DNA of 64,000 nt, taken from NCBI GenBank assembly GCA_016801845.1, contig CM028914.1, forward strand, positions 1,984,001-2,048,000, in the 5' to 3' direction. A program made the translations under genes and the position numbers. The notes under the pieces are model-generated. The model was not told the DNA's origin and did no database searches. It saw nothing but the letters and a program-made list of their open reading frames with translations. Below, in pieces: positions 1 to 13,005 of the stretch (its first letter is position 1; every line of letters begins with the position of its first letter). The stretch is from Polydactylus sextarius (Eukaryota; Chordata; Actinopteri; Polynemidae).

Positions 1-412
1 GTCTGATGGATCAATCATGAGCTTTAAATCTGTAAGAAATGAACAATAAAACTATCACACGAATCTGTAACAACACTCAGGAAATGATGGTGTTTTTTCC
101 ACAGACTGTATCTTTCTGACTTTACTGTTTATTAGCTGCATTAGATGATCAAGATGATCAACATTTGTCTGTTATTTGTGAGTGAATATCATCAGATTGA
201 TTGGTAAACTTCACATTTAATCAAACTAGATTTAATGAAAATAGCATCAACAGTAGGAATATCACAGTCCAGCATGTTAAACAACTATTTAAGAGCTTAA
301 ACTCAAAGTAGATGTGAGTAGAAACATGTTTCCGCCTCATAGAGTTGCTAGTGTCGCTAATGTAGCCAATTCGTCTCTGATGTCTGTTTTTTTGTTTCTT
401 GTCTTTGTGAAG
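1..412 (+). other. supt20h intron (5' part outside window)
   Basis: No exon-like frame with conserved residues is visible here. It reads as intron leading to the acceptor at 411-412; the exons encoding the protein's N-terminus must lie further left. Confidence 0.7.
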
Positions 413-1202
413 AATTTGAGGAGAAATGTGAATCTACTGGAGAAGCTGGTGTCTCAGGAGTCTGTATCATGTCTAGTGGTCAATCTGTACCCTGGGAATG
501 AAGGCTATTCTTTAATGCTCAGGGGCAAAAATGGATCTGGTAAGAGAAGAGGGGTTAAAGAAATGACTCGTTTCCTTCCAGTTAGTCGGTTTACCACAGT
601 CGTTCATATTTATGATCCTGTGTTTAGATTCTGAAACAATCCGTCTGCCATATGAAGAAGGAGAACTGCTGGAGTACCTCGATGCTGAGGAGCTGCCTCC
701 GATTCTGGTGGATCTCTTGGAGAAATCGCAGGTTTGTATGTGAAAGGTTACACCTGCAAATCTTGAGTTAATTGTTTAAATTTGAGGCTACAGCTGTTAA
801 AATAGTCAATAGCTCAGAAGGGTTTTCATTATTATGATCCTAGACTTGATTGTTGTATCATCGGTTGGTCGACATCCACCATGTTCATCATGTTTCAGGT
901 GAACATCTTCCACTGTGGCTGTGTAATAGTAGAGGTGAGAGACTACAGGCAGTCTGGAAATACCAAGATGCCCACCTATCAGAGCAGACACGTCCTGTTG
1001 AGGCCAACCATGCAGGTAAATTAACCAGAACATGAGAAATCTGTTTCACACAAACAAAAACAAACAAGTAAATGAATAAACAATAAATAAAAACTGATTG
1101 TTTTGTTGTTGTACAGACTCTGATCTGTGATGTCCATGCCATGACCAGTGACCACCACAAGTGGACACAGGTAAAGTTTCATTCAAGCTTCATTCAATAA
1201 AG

Positions 1203-1273
<71 letters not shown>

Positions 1274-1579
1274 CCCTGAAGTGAGACGCTTCTCCGTTGT
1301 ATTAACCGTGTCAACGGTCGACCGTCCTCCCTTGTGCCTCTTCAGTATGTTTAGTGTCAGCCCATTACACAGGTTTTTTTTTTCTTTGTTTCAGGATGAT
1401 AAATTACAGCTGGAGAGTCAGTTGATTTTGGCCACAGCTGAACCTCTGTGCCTGGATCCCTCCATTTCTGTCACTTGCACAGCGAACCGCCTGCTCTACA
1501 ACAAACAGAAAATGAACACTCGCTCCATGAAACGGTACTTAGACACACTCAGTTCAGCTCCTCGTTAGGAACGTTTCTC

Positions 1580-1621
<42 letters not shown>

Positions 1622-4600
1622 GGAAGACATGAAAAATGAAATCTTAGTGATTGTGAAAAGAGAAATTCATTGAACGGAGTGAAAGCTTTTTATTGTTTGT
1701 AGACAAATACTTGTTTGTTTGCATCGTAGGTGTTTCAAGAGGCACTCTCGAGCTGCGCTGAACAGACAGCAGGAGCTGTCACATCTGCCCATACCACCGC
1801 AGCTACGACTCTACGACTACCTACAGAGGAGGAAGGAGAGGAAACCTGCTCCTGTCATTGACCTGAAGATCTCAAAGATCGGAAACGTGAGTCAACTCAC
1901 CCACAAGAGTAGTTACACTGTGTTCATACTGAAGCTTTTTAACATTTTACAGCTCTTTTCTCACATTTGACTCATTTGTCACAACACTAATACATTTGAA
2001 TAAAACTGCCATAATACTGGTTGATTTATAATGTTGTTGTGCTCTCATCACTCGCAGTGTGTTGACATGTGGAAGCAGAACAACTGCCAGCTGACTGTAC
2101 CGACGGAAATTGATGTAAGTAGCTGAGTGTTTCCTCTGTAATGCCGTCACTTAAACATTTGAACCAACACTTAAAACCCACTCAAGTCTTAGTCTGACAG
2201 TTATAAACAATGCCGGTCAAATCAAACCAGATGGATTTTTGTTTCTGTGTTGCTCTAGGTGGAAAAGTACGCTGTGGTTGAGAGATCTCTGCAGCTGGAA
2301 GACTCTCAGCCCACTGTGATCTGGCCTGCTGAGGTGAGTGTGGCAGCTTGTAAAATAGAAATGAACACCCTCATTATGTAACATCACCACACAGCTTCTA
2401 CGGGTGAACAAAGGTACTTTTGTTTTACTACAAACACACAGAAGAACAGTATGAACTCTAAGAGACGTCTGCTAGTTTGACAGAAACATTTGTCTTTGTC
2501 TGCTTCGTTTAAACAGGAAGTTGTAGATGACTACACTTTTGAGTGCGAGGTCGGGGGCCAAGCACAGAGGACCAAGGTGTCGATCTTCCAGTCGATGGGA
2601 GATCCACTGGTTTACGGGAAGATTTACTGTGCTAAAGAACCAAAGGCAGAGGAGGACAGCACAGACCTAAAGCTCATACATCCCCCGTAAGAACAATATG
2701 AGACAAAAATAATCAGCAGATGTGACTAAACCTGAAACTCCACTCTTGAGTTTACTCACTTTCATGTCTGTTTGTCGTTTCACAGCTTCCTCATAGGCTC
2801 AAAGATCGATGCAGACCGGTGAGTCGCCGTGTTGTCAGTCAGAGTTTTTAATGTTTAATGTTATTTTATATCATGATATTTATTTTGCATCATGTTATGT
2901 CTGCGTCGTAGGTTTCTTACTCAGTACAAAGGAGTGTACGAAAGAGATGTGAAGTGTCAGGTCAAGATGTCCCATAACTCAGGCAACGTGGGACAGGGGC
3001 CTCCCTCCCCCAGCAAAGACGTGGTGAGAACGTTTGTTGTTTGGTTATTGAACTGACGTGGACTCATTCCTTCTTATCTCTGTTTTTGTTTTTTAAATAT
3101 TTCGTGTCCGATGCAGAAGATGACATTGTTACTTTGTGTGACCCTGTGTGTGTTTTCACTCTTATCTGCAGGGTGATGGTATTTCTCCACTGGTCCAGAC
3201 GTCTGTTTTAGGAAAAGGGGTGAAGCACAGACCCCCTCCTATCAAACTGCCTTCAGGATCAGGCAGCAGCTCCTCAGGTACAAACCTAGTAAACATGTTA
3301 CAGCTCTGTCTGAGCAACGTGGAATCAAAAACAGACCGAACAGAGAGGGGGAATAAAGTCCAAATGTTATCTGCGGTTTCATTTTTCACCACAACATATT
3401 TTGATATTGAACAAACCAAGGTCACACCTTCTGCTGTGGTGTTTGTTGAAGTGAGGTCTGGAAATTGTAGGAAATTGGAAACCGAAGCAGACGAGACATG
3501 TTGGGTGCGATGGAACCTTAAATGGAAATAAAAACCTTCTGGAACATCAGAGTTTGGTTTATTCTGCCAATGTAGTCTCAATGTGTTAAGTGTTGATTTT
3601 TTCCCTCTGTGGTGAACACACTGCAGGGTGATACTGAGGTCGTTTCTTATAGGAAAAGAAAACCGAATCTGCAAAGTAGATCTGGTCAAATATGATAAAT
3701 ATGCAATAAAACTGTCAACTCCTCTTTTCTTCATTAGGTAATCCATATAGTTCACAAGCCACCAGTGGTCTACTCAAGTGTCCTACGCCCCCTCCAGCCA
3801 AAAGCCAGTCTCTGAACAGGAAGCACTCCATGGAGCTGGGTCAGGTCGGCCTCCTGTCGCCTGCCTCCCTCTCCCCCATGGGCTCCACACAGAGTGAGTA
3901 CAGCTCCGCCTGATGAGCTGGGAAAAGTAGTTGAGCTATAGTTGATATCTGGAAATTTACTGTTAAGCTGTAAAGTTTCTTAATGTTTGAAGAAACGTGG
4001 CAGTAAAGCTGCAACTAACGATTATTTTGATAAGTGGATGAAGAGTGGGTATTAAAAAAACTGTTTCAGACATCTCACACATAAAATCTTGTAATTTCTG
4101 CAGGTTATGGGTCAAAAAAAGAAGAGAAACTAATTCAGTCTCAGGTCTTTAGACACAGAGACAGTTTAGTTTGAGTCAGAAACATCCGTTGTCTTTTTAA
4201 GTGAATAACTACTGATCTAAAACACAGATGAGGATAAATGACAGTAAATAAATGGACGTTGGGTGAAGCAGCCGTGTGATGAGAATAAACAGGAAGTGAC
4301 AGTAACATCTGTTTATTTCTGAAGAAATGAAGGATTCACTTTAAAAAGTCTCTGAGTGACGTCGTCAAATAATTCAACGTTAAACTCCAGCGTTTCAGAT
4401 AATTATCCTCAAATATCTACGGCCGTTTCTACGAATTTAAAAACCAAAGTAAGGAACAGAAAAACCGTCAGCGCTAACGTTAGCCTCCTCCGCTGTAACG
4501 ACCTTATCCTCTGATGTCTCCACCATCAGAGGTTGGTCATGTGACCTACACAAGGCTTCTCATTGGTTCTCTTCTCCTTCTCAGTTTTAATCAGTTTAAT

Positions 4601-5797
4601 CGATTAGTTGTTGCAGCATAAAGTCTCTTCGTTCTTAATTAATTTCATTTTGACTCATTTTCACTTGCAGGATCGGGAACCCCCAAGCCATCGACCCCGA
4701 CCCCCACCAACACGCCGTGCTCCACCCCCCACCCCACCGACTCCCTCGCTGCTCCTCTCTCGGTGACCCCCACCCCCTCAGACCCTCCAATGGTTCAGAG
4801 CCAGTCGCAGCCCGCCCTCCTCCCGTCTTTTGCCCAACAGCAGCTGGCTCTCAGTCAGCCTCTGCCCGTCATGACCATCCCTCTGCCCACCATGGGCACA
4901 TCCATCACCACGGGAACCACGTCGTCGCAGGTCATGGCGAACCCGGCGGGCCTCAACTTCATCAACGTGGTCAGCTCCGTCTGGTAAGAAGACAACTCGT
5001 CTCTGCTCTGATGCTGAAACTTTCATCACTGTCACGTTTCATGATGATGCTGTTTCGTCTGTGCAGCAGCCCCCAGACTCTGATGAGTGGATCCAACCCC
5101 ATGTTGGGTCCAGGCCTTAATCTAAGTGGAATCCTGCCCCCTGGAGGCCTGATGCCCACCATGCAGTCTGCTGCACAGACTGGTGAGACACTTCAACGCC
5201 ATTTTCCATCGTTTGTTATCAGAATAATTTGAACGAAGCAACGTGATCTGAAGAAGTCTGAGGATTAACTGTGTGAACATTTAATTAAAGACATGTTAGC
5301 TACTCATAGGAAGAAACAACTGATTTCATATTTAAAAGATTACAAGGACGTCTTTGTTCTTCTTCTTTCTCCTCTGTGTTACATATGGTTTGTTATAAGA
5401 CTTTACAGTCCAACAAAAACAATCATTTCCAGCCCAGATCAAGCTCTCTGAGGAGAATCTAAGTCCAGAAAGTCCAATTATATAAAAGGAAAATCTGAAC
5501 AGAAATCCTGGAAGAAGCGGAAGAAATTCAGATTCACCAACTTTGACTTGTTTTGGTGGATGAGTCACAGTAGAAAATTAAGTCGAATATGAAATGGCAT
5601 AAATGACATAATTGTTTATAATTTTAATCAAATCTAATAATTTATGTTTAAGTTCAAATGTTAACAGTTATGCAAACTGATTTTTGTTGCAGGGAGTCAC
5701 TTTGGCCTGAACAGCAGTACTGGGTTGAGACCACTGAACCTGCTGCAGGTACGACTCCACCCGTTAGTTGATGCATGTACCTGGAATAGTGATGAGA

Positions 5798-5839
<42 letters not shown>

Positions 5840-8800
5840 CAATCTGCACGGTTTCATTTCCTCACACGTCCCTTGTTCCTGCAGCTCGAAGCGTCTCATT
5901 GGTCGTGTTGTTAGAAGCTTTTATCTCGTTGTTCAGGAGCTTGAACCTTTTGTGTGAGAAGCTCTGAGTGAAACTAAAACTCGCCCTGAAAGCTTCACTA
6001 CTCACAAAGACTCTTAGTGAAAGCTTGTGGAGGAGGAGGACTGGGAACAGTGATGATCAGTTTTCTGCTTGTAACATCCTCTAGTTTTACTGTGATAGTA
6101 TTGATAGCGTAGTTTCCCTGTGTTGTTTGATTGCTTTGTTAATTCTCCCATTTCCCTCCACTCTTGTCCCCTTTTTGTTTACATGTGCATCGTTCCTCTT
6201 CCTTTCCCCTTCTCCAATCCTCCCCTTTCTTTCTTTCTTGTTTTGTTTTGTTGGTGTGTTCGTGTTTGTGTTCGTTTTACGTTCCCAGATCCCCACTGGT
6301 CCTCTCATCTTTAACTCTCTGCAGCAGCAGCAGCTGTCTCAGTTCTCCCCACAGCAGAGCCAGTCGGCCACCTCCAGTCCTCAGCAGCAGGGCGAGACGG
6401 TGAGACGCACAAGTCCCATTTACATGCAAACACACCGTCAATAAAATGCACATTAGAGAAGTGATAAATGTCAGAGTGAATCCAAATATCTGTCATCTAA
6501 GACGATAATCTATTGATAAATGTGAGTTAAGAGCACGAATTTAAAAGCGCTTGTGTGAACGAGTTGAAGCCGAATCTCTTGAGTCACGATGGAAAATGAG
6601 TGGAATGACCTCATGACAGCCGTCAAGAAGCTCTTAACTCACACGAGAGAGCGAGTCTGAACAAATCTGAAAGAAATAAAATGGGAGAAAAGCCCAGAGT
6701 CCGAACGGTGCCAAGCCGACGTTGACATATTCCAGCAGGCGCTGCAGGAGAAAGTGTTACTGCAGCCAAATCACCTCATAACCAGCTAATGGTTGGACCC
6801 TCGCTGTTCTGGACTCACGCAGGCGAACGTGTAAAATCAGCAGCACTTTTTAAAAACCCAGTCCGATAGAGTTGTTCTTTATTTTACCTCAGATGTCGTG
6901 TTTATCTCTTTATCTTCTTATAATCATCGATGTTTTATTGTCTCGTGTTTCCTTTAGTGCGACCAGGCCTCAGATCAAAGTTTAGGAAACCAGCAAACTG
7001 CGGTTATTAACCTGGGAGTCGGAGGCTTCATGTCACCGCAGGCAGCAGGTAATCACCCGTCACCTCACACACACACACACACACACACTAAACACACGCA
7101 CACACACACACAGATTCCTCTTGGTTCAGTCCCTTAACCTGTTTCAGACACGTTGACACTAACTAGTACTAATAAGATATGAAGGTTTTACTAATGTTTT
7201 CATTATTGTGATGATGTACATTAGGTCTCATAGTCTGTAACTAAACATGGTCATTTTACTGAAGTTAGTAATTGCTCCTCTCAGTGGAGCATGTAACAAC
7301 TGACAGGAGAAACTCAACTTCCCCTTCTTCTCTGCTACATTTTCTTTTTTTTTTTTTCTTTTTCCTCTTTTCTTTTTTTTTTTTTGCCCCCACCCCCTTT
7401 TTCTCTTTCCCTCTTTTCACTTCACGTCTTCGTTTTCTTGCTGCTCTGCTGCTCGCTCACCTCATTCGTGCTTTATTCTTCCTATAAACCTCGTTTCACA
7501 CACTCATTTACCTGAATTTCTTTTCTTTCTGTCTTTTATTTCACCACTTTCTCTCCTCCTCACGCCCGTCGATGTCTCCCCCGTTTTATTTTTATTTTTT
7601 GCCTGAATGTGCGATTTCTCTCTTTATACTTTACTTCCATTCCTGCTTTTTTTTTTCTTTTTTTTATTTGCTTCTCTCCTTTTTTGCCTTCATATCCTTC
7701 TCTCCGGGGGGTCCCTCCACCCCCCATCTCTCCCTCCTTCCTCCTCCTCCTCCTCCTCCTCCTCCTCCTCCCCCCCTCAGTGCTGTCCCAGTTGGGCTGT
7801 GGGCTGGACGGGTCTGGGCCCCCGCTGCCTTCTCCAAGGCTTCAGCAGCAGCACCAGCCACAGATCCAAGTAATACAGCAACTTTAACATCTGTATACAC
7901 ATTTATTTACATGTTTTATAGGAGATAAACACTCAGACTAGTTTCATCAGCCAACTCTTCGTGCCTTGTTTTAAGAGGCAGTGTGTTGTGCTACATTAGA
8001 AGCTGTCAGGTCTATTATAGCCTAAAAAAAGAAAAGGATTTATTCATCTTTGTTTTTTTTTCTACACGTGTTTAGTTTTTTGATCAGACCTGGGTCAAAA
8101 TATGTAAAGTAAAAAGTTAAATATGTGTAACTTTATTCTTAAATCTGTCTTTTTTATTTATTATTGTTTATTTACTTAAAGTGATAAAATGTAGTTGTAG
8201 TTTAAACTTTTGTCTCCCCAGGTCTGATTTTCATCAAACTCCTCTTTCACCATTTTTTTTCCTTGTGGAATAATTTTTTCTCTTTTGTTGTAGATCCACA
8301 TCATCCACTTCATTTTGTGTTGTATGTTTGGTTAAATATGTTGTTTGACAAAGATCACAGCTGTCCCAGAACCAACACACACACACACACACACACACAG
8401 CAGAGCTTGTGGCACATCGGATGGCAGCGACTAACAGCGTGTCTAAGTGGGAGGCATGTTCTCACAAAGCGACTGAGTCTAAAACACTGTTGTCGGGTTC
8501 AAACTGTTTCTGAGACGTTGAGATTAGAGTCGATGTTAAAGCGGAAGCATGAAGCAGCGTGAGGTGTTTTTAAAGGATTTTTTTTTTTTTGTCCAGTTGA
8601 AGTTGCTGACTTACTGTGAGCAGAGAGCACGGATGCTGAGCTGCATGTCTGTCGTTTTCAGGATCACAGCAGATAATTAGTGTCTGATGTCTGACGAACG
8701 CCACTGGTGCTGCTTGACTGTATCCTGCCTCACTCCCCAACACAACCCCACCCGCCCCATCTCTCTATCTCCTCCTCCTCCTCCTCTTCCTCCTTCTGCA

Positions 8801-9205
8801 ACACATTAACCACTTCTTCTGTGTTTCTCCGCACACTCCTCTCGTATGTGGAACCAGGCTTCAGTTCAGCTTCACTAACTTGTGCAACTAAACACTCTAG
8901 ACGTGTAGAGAGGGAGTCCACTGAACGATTTAACCGAGCTGCAGATGCTTTCACACACTTTAGGAAACACCGATGGAAACATTATGTTGCTTTTGTTAAA
9001 CGCACTGAAATCTCCTCTGATGTTTTTTTTTTTTCATCTTTTTTTTTGCGCTGGACAGTTGCAATTCTTGCAGCACCAAATGCAGCAGCAGCAAATGGCT
9101 ATGGGAGCGGCAGCTCCTCAGGGGGGAGTACAACGGCAACATACCGCCAGCCAACCAAGAAGTAAGAGGAAGAGGAGCACGCCACAGCCCCTCCCTAAGT
9201 CCTGA
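413..9205 (+). CDS. supt20h: SUPT20H (SPT20 homolog, SAGA complex subunit), 5'-partial
   Basis: This is a scaffold subunit of the nuclear SAGA histone acetyltransferase coactivator (also called FAM48A/p38IP). Coding exons: 413-539, 628-731, 899-1015, 1117-1170, 1395-1534, 1730-1886, 2058-2114, 2259-2333, 2517-2686, 2786-2818, 2912-3023, 3172-3277, 3738-3893, 4671-4983, 5067-5182, 5693-5748, 6289-6399, 6958-7048, 7781-7869 and 9059-9205. All junctions are GT-AG and the phases join into one frame of 776 residues ending in TGA. The conserved N-terminal core is clear: [37 protein letters not shown], then [16 protein letters not shown]. The middle has [13 protein letters not shown], and a Pro/Ser/Thr-rich then Gln-rich tail follows, with [15 protein letters not shown]. 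Human SUPT20H is about 780 residues, so roughly the first 60 are outside the window. Exon boundaries are inferred; the first acceptor (413) is the least certain. Confidence 0.96.
1205..1271. repeat. (TA)n microsatellite
   Basis: About 33 TA units lie in the supt20h intron between exons 1117-1170 and 1395-1534. Confidence 0.97.
1586..1620. repeat. (TTA)n microsatellite
   Basis: About 11 to 12 TTA units lie just downstream of the supt20h exon 1395-1534. Confidence 0.95.
4004..4622. mobile_element. MITE-like element with terminal inverted repeats in supt20h intron
   Basis: The left end reads GCTGCAACTAACGATTA. The right end, reverse-complemented, reads GCTGCAACAACTAATC and continues GATTA. The ends match this type of inverted repeat, and the sequence resembles a very common fish non-autonomous DNA transposon. 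About 600 bp lies between, with no open frame. The assignment rests on the inverted ends and remembered fish repeat sequence; the family name is unknown to me. Confidence 0.65.
5801..5836. repeat. (TG)18 microsatellite
   Basis: A TG run begins about 50 bases after the donor of supt20h exon 5693-5748. Confidence 0.97.
7066..7112. repeat. (CA)n imperfect microsatellite
   Basis: Two CA runs separated by a short TAAACACACG interruption, starting about 18 bases after the donor of supt20h exon 6958-7048. Confidence 0.93.
7333..7780 (+). repeat. Long pyrimidine tract ending in (CCT)n at a splice acceptor
   Basis: This stretch is almost entirely C and T. It closes with about ten CTC/CCT units (7738-7770) that run directly into the acceptor of supt20h exon 7781-7869, so the microsatellite is the polypyrimidine tract of that acceptor. 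Confidence 0.9.
8374..8399. repeat. (AC)13 microsatellite
   Basis: A short AC run in the last supt20h intron. Confidence 0.93.
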
Positions 9206-10125
9206 CAGACTGAAATTACACTAAAAAAAAACAAAAGTACCCTTCCCTCCAGCTCCACACGGACGTGAATGATCCATACTGTGCTCTTTGTCTGCCTCAC
9301 TGTGGAGACTGCAGACAAAAAAACAAAACAAAACAAAAAAAAAAAAAAACAAGGACTTTTTTTTGTCATTTCTGTTTGTCTTTTTCTAGCTGACAAATTT
9401 GTATGTAATGGTTGTCTGAGGTTTTGGAAGAAGAACCAAAACTGTGTCCACCATATATGATGAAGGGGGGTTTAAAACAACAGGGAGCCCAACGCTTAAA
9501 GAACCGTAGTGATATTTTTGAGATGAAACAGAAAAAAAAAAAAAAGATGGTTCTCGTAGGTCGTTGGCTTCCAACAATAAGACACCGCCCCTTCAGGAAG
9601 ACGTTTAGTTTTTCTCTACGGATGCCCCCCCACCCCACCCGTGACCCCAGAGGATCATGAATGCACATTTCTCAGAGGACTCCTCATGAGCCTTCCTGAT
9701 CCTCCTGCCTCCGTACGGTCGACCCTGGTAGGAACTGCCCTTTAAGCACGGATCCCAACTGAGCTTATTGACACCAAATCCTCCTTAGAACCATTACATG
9801 TGAAAATGCAAATCTGATCTTGGAGTAGTGCCTGGGGGCAGCTCTCTACCTCTCAGTCTGTTGGAAGTCTTTTCTTCTGTTGGCAATCCCGGCACAGGGC
9901 TCAAACCTGAGGACTCAAGATCAACATGCAAAGACGGTGTACCTGCTTTTGTACAGCACATTTTGAAAAGGCATTTCCTTTTAATTAGTTCAGGAGCCAT
10001 GAGCGTATTCTTACGAGACATCAACTGAGTGTGTGTGTGAGACGTTTCTGGACACTGAGAAATAATTTTTTAAGCAGTCTTTGTCAGCAGTTTTATTGTT
10101 ATTAAAAAAAAAAAGAATATATATT
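9206..10125 (+). other. supt20h 3' UTR
   Basis: The sequence from the TGA at 9203-9205 to an ATTAAA at 10101-10106 holds no conserved frame and reads as 3' UTR. It overlaps the expected 3' end of exosc8 on the other strand. No AATAAA is seen earlier on the plus strand, so ATTAAA is the best poly(A) candidate. The exact end is an estimate. Confidence 0.6.
10092..10097 (-). terminator. Poly(A) signal AATAAA for exosc8
   Basis: TTTATT on the plus strand reads AATAAA on the minus strand, about 80 bases beyond the exosc8 stop codon. It lies 4 bases from the plus-strand ATTAAA likely used by supt20h. Confidence 0.6.
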
Positions 10126-10175
10126 GACAGTGGAAAATACAGCTTTTAGATAAAAAATGCATCGTCTGAGGCTCG

Positions 10176-13005
10176 TTATTTTGCTGTTTTCACACTTTGT
10201 ACGACTTTATCGATGAGTTTCTGGATCTCTCTCTGTCGTGACGTCGCTCGGCTGATACACTCCTGCAGCTTCTCTCCCGACAGCGACGTCCCACCTGAGC
10301 AGGAGCAGATCGTTACTGACGTTTGTCCGTTTTTTTATTTGCTTCTGTTCAACATTACACTGTTTAATTCCCACAAACTGAAGGAGCTCGATTTTAGATC
10401 AACGTGTCAGGTTTACAGGATTTACACATCATTTTTATTGGATGATACTGGAACAAACAACACAAAAAATATTAAATACAGTATTAATACATGATGGAAA
10501 AACCAAAAACATCACTAATATATAATCTCAAAGAGCTATTTTGGGATTTTAATGTGCTATTTCTTTTCTTTAAGTGTGTAGATAAAGATTTTTCAGCTCT
10601 GCAGTTTGACTAAGTTCATATAATCAATAACAGAGCTTTTTTGACTCGACTCGATTCTGTTGGTTTTCCATCAGAGATTGTACCTGGTTCCAGCTACTGT
10701 TTTAGTTCCTACTCTGTCGAGGAACCAGTCGATCTGGGTCGATACTAAAACGTGACGTGAACAGACGCCGGCCACTGATTGGTCAGAGGCAGCGTCTTCA
10801 CAAGCTTTTAAACAGCGAGAGTGATAGCCATCGCCATAGCTACCTCGTCGTAAGCTAACCCAGCAACAAGTACAGCATCTCCTCCGTTAATGTAACGAGG
10901 AGGAACCAAACTGATGGAAAACAACGTGTCTGGGACCAAACTGAGTCGAGCAGAGGTAGGATGGTTTAGTGAAACAGAAACTTAAGATGCATCAAGAGTC
11001 TGATCGTCACCTGGTTTATGAACAGAACAAAGTCGATCTTCCTCGTCTGTCACCACCGTGAGTTTAGCAGTCACCAGATCTTCTTCCTCAGCTGTTGGAT
11101 CAACGATCAGTATGGAGCTGAACACAGAGAAGATCAGTCAGACTCAGCAACACTGGAGACAGTTTCTCCTTAAAGATTCAGTCTAGAAATCAACAATAAT
11201 CACTTACTCATCAAAGATGCAAAAAGACGTAGCGACCGGATGTTTGTGGATGTGCAGCCCGTGTTTCTTTTCTAAATTCACCTCAGGTTCACTTGTCTCC
11301 GTGTTGATGGAGACTTCAGGAAGTTGTGCTGTTGAGGAAAGAGGACGGAGTTAAAATATTGACGAGAAGCAGCTTCACAGATAAAAGTGAAGAACTGTAT
11401 CATCACCACTTACTGTTCCTGAGAGCAGCCAGGAGGGAAATGATACAAGCGTCCAACAAGTTCCCGTCGTAGTCGAGACACATCATGTCGCAGTAGATCA
11501 CCCAGCAGAGCTGCAACGACGATCACAACCGGCGATTTAAACCACATCATCTAAACAACATCAGCGCTGAGTCTCTGTTCTGTTTTTACCTTTCCTCTTT
11601 CAATACACAAGTCTTCTGTCTGAATCACCTCAGAGCTGGAAAACACACGAAGAAAAAACAGGTCAGCGAATTAAAATGAACAGAATCGACACAAACGTGA
11701 GTTAAAATGTGTTTTACCTTTCGATGACGTCAGCGATGAACTGACTGGCGGCTTGAGCCTGTTCCCCCGGTGGACCGGGTCGAAACCGGGACGAACACAG
11801 AGGAGGCAGGTCCACGTTGGGAACTGACGCAGACGGAGACACGTTGGGTTATTATTGATCAGTTATTATATCTATAATAACGTGATATGTTCATACATTC
11901 AACATTAGATACAAACATCTTTAATAATATTTTCAGTCCAGAGAATTAATTCATTCTTTCTTAATATTTGATATATTTGTAGTATGTAGTTAATTCATCT
12001 TATTTAATTATAAATAAAATTAATTTCAATTAAAGTTTGGAAATGACAAAACATTTTATTTTCAAACTAAATTAAATATTCAATTATTATTAAATATATA
12101 ACTTATTAATATGTGCAGTTAGATAAGAACATAATCTTTCTTTCTCTAATATATAATAACTTTTTTCCTCAAAATTAAATATTAAATTAATTAAATAATC
12201 AGGAACAAACTTACCGATATAACCTTTACCAGGTGACTCTACTGTGGGATTTGCCAACTCCTTCACGTGAAAAACAAACAAATAAACAATAAATTGGTAA
12301 ATATTTGTTTATGTGATCAATAAAATTTACTAAAAATTAAATAAAATAAAATGTACCGCTTTGATTCCACAGATGATCGTTGTGTTTCCAACTTTGACCA
12401 GAGCTGAACCGTCTGCTGTGGAAATAGATCCTGAACACAAACATTAAAGATTTAACCTAAAAACTAATAATTGATTATATGTTAATATTGAGGTTTATTG
12501 ATTAAGTTTTCTCACCGATGTTTAATGTTGTTGATCTGAACTCTGACAACTCTCGTCCATCAGGTCGACAGTTTTCTTTCTGAAACAGAGAATATTTCAC
12601 TGTTTACTGACTTTTAACAATAAATATAAATATGATTAATATGAAACTAACCAGGAAGCTCCTGTGATACTCCAGAGGTTCAGCAGTCCTGAAGTCAACA
12701 CGAGGCAGAAATGATCAGAAATTAGTAAAAACACGTTTCTGCCTCATCAATGATCCAGAATCATAAACTAATAAACTGCTTCTGTCACGTTTGAACTAAC
12801 CAGTCACATTATAACTGAACCTCATCAGTGACGAGCAGCGTCAACGCGTGAATCATTAATTTGTTCAAACTGTCAAATAAAAACATCAACTGCATCTTCA
12901 GCTTTAGTTAAATTAACTAATAAACTCGTATTAAAGCGGCTTGGAGTTTAATTTGACGGTTAAACAGCATCAGTCTGTCCACACTTACTTGAAACCAGCC
13001 GCCAT
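10176..13005 (-). CDS. exosc8: Exosome complex component RRP43 (EXOSC8)
   Basis: This is a non-catalytic RNase PH-like subunit of the hexameric ring of the RNA exosome, which processes and degrades RNA 3' to 5' in nucleus and cytoplasm. Minus-strand exons in order: 13005-12989, 12688-12652, 12579-12516, 12430-12357, 12260-12215, 11823-11718, 11635-11590, 11510-11414, 11328-11208, 11117-11011 and 10294-10176. They join without a frame break into 277 residues plus stop; the human protein is 276. It starts MAAGFK. The RNase PH fold shows CRPDGRELSEFR, ADGSALVKVGNTTIICGIK, LPPLCSSRFRPG, and CWVIYCDMMCLDYDGNLLDA. The C-terminus has KLTVVTDEEDRLCSVHKPGG followed by LSGEKLQECISRATSRQ. The first exon carries only 17 coding bases. 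A MITE sits in the last intron. The gene diverges from alg5 and converges on supt20h, as in human. Confidence 0.97.
10638..10957. mobile_element. MITE-like element in last exosc8 intron
   Basis: The left end (GACTCGACTCGATTCTG, then TTTTCCATCAG) and the right end (CTGATGGAAAACAAC, then CTGAGTCGAG) are inverted copies about 300 bases apart. The interior (TACTAAAACGTGACGT, CCACTGATTGGTCAGAG) resembles a widespread fish MITE. No open frame is present. Confidence 0.75.

Noticed and set aside
3162..3755. 197-residue minus-strand open frame inside supt20h
   Set aside because: It is antisense to real supt20h exons and intron, with no family resemblance.
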